5,132 nt of DNA, taken from Geminicoccaceae bacterium (GTDB lineage: Bacteria; Pseudomonadota; Alphaproteobacteria; Geminicoccales; Geminicoccaceae). The notes beneath the pieces were generated by a model. It ran no database searches. It had not been told where the DNA came from and was given only the letters and a program-made list of their open reading frames with translations. The position numbers and the translations under genes were made by a program. The stretch is from assembly GCA_020446285.1 (NCBI GenBank), contig JAGREZ010000457.1:4805-9936 (forward strand). Reading direction: 5' to 3'. Positions 4,498-5,132 of this stretch are shown here, one piece after another (position 1 is the first letter of the stretch; every line of letters begins with the position of its first letter).

Positions 4498-5132
4498 GCG
4501 AATTCCTCCGCGAGACGGCCTTCCTCGACCACCGCATCGCCATCGAGTTCGATGGTGCAGTTCATGACCGGAATGTCGAAATGACCTTCGGTGAAACGGC
4601 CGGCGAACTCGTTGGCACCGGTGGAGAAGAGGAAGTTGCCTGCAACCGCGCGCAGTTCCGTGCCGTTGGTCTCGCGCTGGTCATACATGGTGAGTGCCTC
4701 ATAGCGCGCCGCCGGATTCATGCCGAAACCCACATGGCTCACGGCATAGGCCTCGCGGTCGCCGAAGGCGGCGAGATAGCGGCGCATCAGCTCCGCCTCG
4801 GTGCCTCTGCCGGCGATGCCGGTCACATGGTCGTCCTCGATGGTGAGCGTCACGGGGCTGCGCAGGTAGCGCTTGAATGTGAGATTGATGTCGCCTTCAT
4901 CGAGCACGAGAACGCCATTGACCGTCGATGCCCGGGGAAAGCTGACAACGACACCGCCCGGCCAGTGCGCCACCGTGCCGGGACGGTCGCAATAGCCCCA
5001 TACACCGACGGTGACCGCACCCGTCATGTCGATGGCAAGATCGGTGCCGGCGGCCGATCGTACCTGCATGTGCCGGGCGGCGCGGCAGCGCTTCACCGCA
5101 GCCTTGACCTTCGGCATCAGTGCCGGGTCGGG
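4494..5132 (-). CDS. NicX-like 2,5-dihydroxypyridine 5,6-dioxygenase family protein (5' end missing)
   Basis: The reading frame is open to the right edge, so the 212 visible codons are the C-terminal part of a protein that is about 350 residues in known relatives. Met at 5117 is internal: the codons before it (Pro-Asp-Pro-Ala-Leu) continue the frame and family similarity reaches past it. Counting from the edge, recognisable NicX-type blocks are HMQVRSAAGTD (21-31), WGYCDRPG and AHWPGG (45-60), GVLVLDEGDI and F (73-86), VTGIAG (103-108), VSHVGFGMNP (131-140), GNFLFSTGAN (165-174) and GHFDIPVMNC (183-192). His133, His184 and Asp186 match the mononuclear Fe(II) ligands reported for Pseudomonas NicX (His265, His318, Asp320). 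The family opens the ring of 2,5-dihydroxypyridine between C5 and C6 to give N-formylmaleamate. Databases often label it leucyl aminopeptidase M29 by fold. Its stop overlaps the hydrolase start (ATGA). A different dihydroxylated N-heterocycle is possible as substrate. Confidence 0.82.
   Translation of the reverse strand, partial: PDPALMPKVKAAVKRCRAARHMQVRSAAGTDLAIDMTGAVTVGVWGYCDRPGTVAHWPGGVVVSFPRASTVNGVLVLDEGDINLTFKRYLRSPVTLTIEDDHVTGIAGRGTEAELMRRYLAAFGDREAYAVSHVGFGMNPAARYEALTMYDQRETNGTELRAVAGNFLFSTGANEFAGRFTEGHFDIPVMNCTIELDGDAVVEEGRLAEEFA
4498..4509 (-). promoter_or_regulatory. Ribosome binding site of the hydrolase gene
   Basis: GGAGGA at 4509-4504 lies 6 nt before the ATG at 4497, inside the last codons of the dioxygenase gene. 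It is the best Shine-Dalgarno match in the window and fixes the start despite the hydrolase's short N-terminus. No in-frame start codon lies in the few codons just upstream. Confidence 0.65.

Noticed and set aside
3185..4584. Two plus-strand open frames (3185-3799 and 3787-4584) opposite the flavoprotein and hydrolase genes
   Set aside because: Both are antisense shadows with Gly/Ala/Glu-rich products and no family motifs, whereas the minus-strand genes show catalytic motifs and coupled starts.
5115..5117. ATG at 5117 as the true start of the dioxygenase gene
   Set aside because: The frame stays open to the window edge, known relatives are about 130-140 residues longer at the N-terminus, and the codons before this Met continue the family alignment.
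1..5132. CRISPR arrays, tRNA or rRNA genes, and insertion sequences
   Set aside because: I saw no regularly spaced repeats, cloverleaf-like segments, rRNA motifs or transposase-like frames, and nearly all of the window is accounted for by minus-strand genes.

Overview
All recognisable genes in this window lie on the minus strand and read from the right edge toward position 1. The high-GC composition, GC-rich third codon positions, Shine-Dalgarno-led starts and protein families point to a high-GC proteobacterium, most likely an alphaproteobacterium. The taxon is an inference, because no marker gene is present.

The right half (about 2489-5132) is a tightly packed three-gene unit. It starts with the C-terminal 60% or so of a NicX-like iron-dependent extradiol dioxygenase (the 2,5-dihydroxypyridine 5,6-dioxygenase family, often auto-annotated as M29 or leucyl aminopeptidase). 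Next is an alpha/beta-hydrolase with a complete Ser-Asp-His triad, then an acyl-CoA-dehydrogenase-fold flavoprotein. Both junctions are 4-nt ATGA overlaps with Shine-Dalgarno motifs inside or next to the upstream gene, so the three are probably translationally coupled. A ring-opening dioxygenase beside a hydrolase resembles the second half of the nicotinate/hydroxypyridine pathway (NicX then NicD). The flavoprotein is the unusual member: it keeps the acyl-CoA dehydrogenase layout but lacks Glu at both known catalytic-base positions, so it may be a monooxygenase or another non-beta-oxidation enzyme.

A 109-bp gap (2380-2488) separates this unit from the left half. It holds a perfect 10-bp inverted repeat with a 47-nt spacer, a near-palindrome inside that spacer, an 8-bp direct repeat and a weak promoter-like pair. 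It is the one place in the window that looks like a regulatory region.

The left half (1-2379) is an ABC importer of the CUT1 (MalEFG/GtsABC-like) type: a periplasmic sugar-binding-type protein, a MalF-type permease and the first 45 codons of a MalG-type permease. The ATPase is not in the window. A perfect 11-bp GC-rich hairpin without a U-tract sits between the binding-protein gene and the first permease gene, as is common where the binding protein must be made in excess. The two permease genes overlap by 8 nt.

Taken together, the window suggests an uptake-plus-catabolism locus: an importer with the look of a sugar carrier beside genes for opening and processing a (hydroxy)pyridine-like ring. 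Whether the two halves serve one substrate cannot be settled from this sequence.
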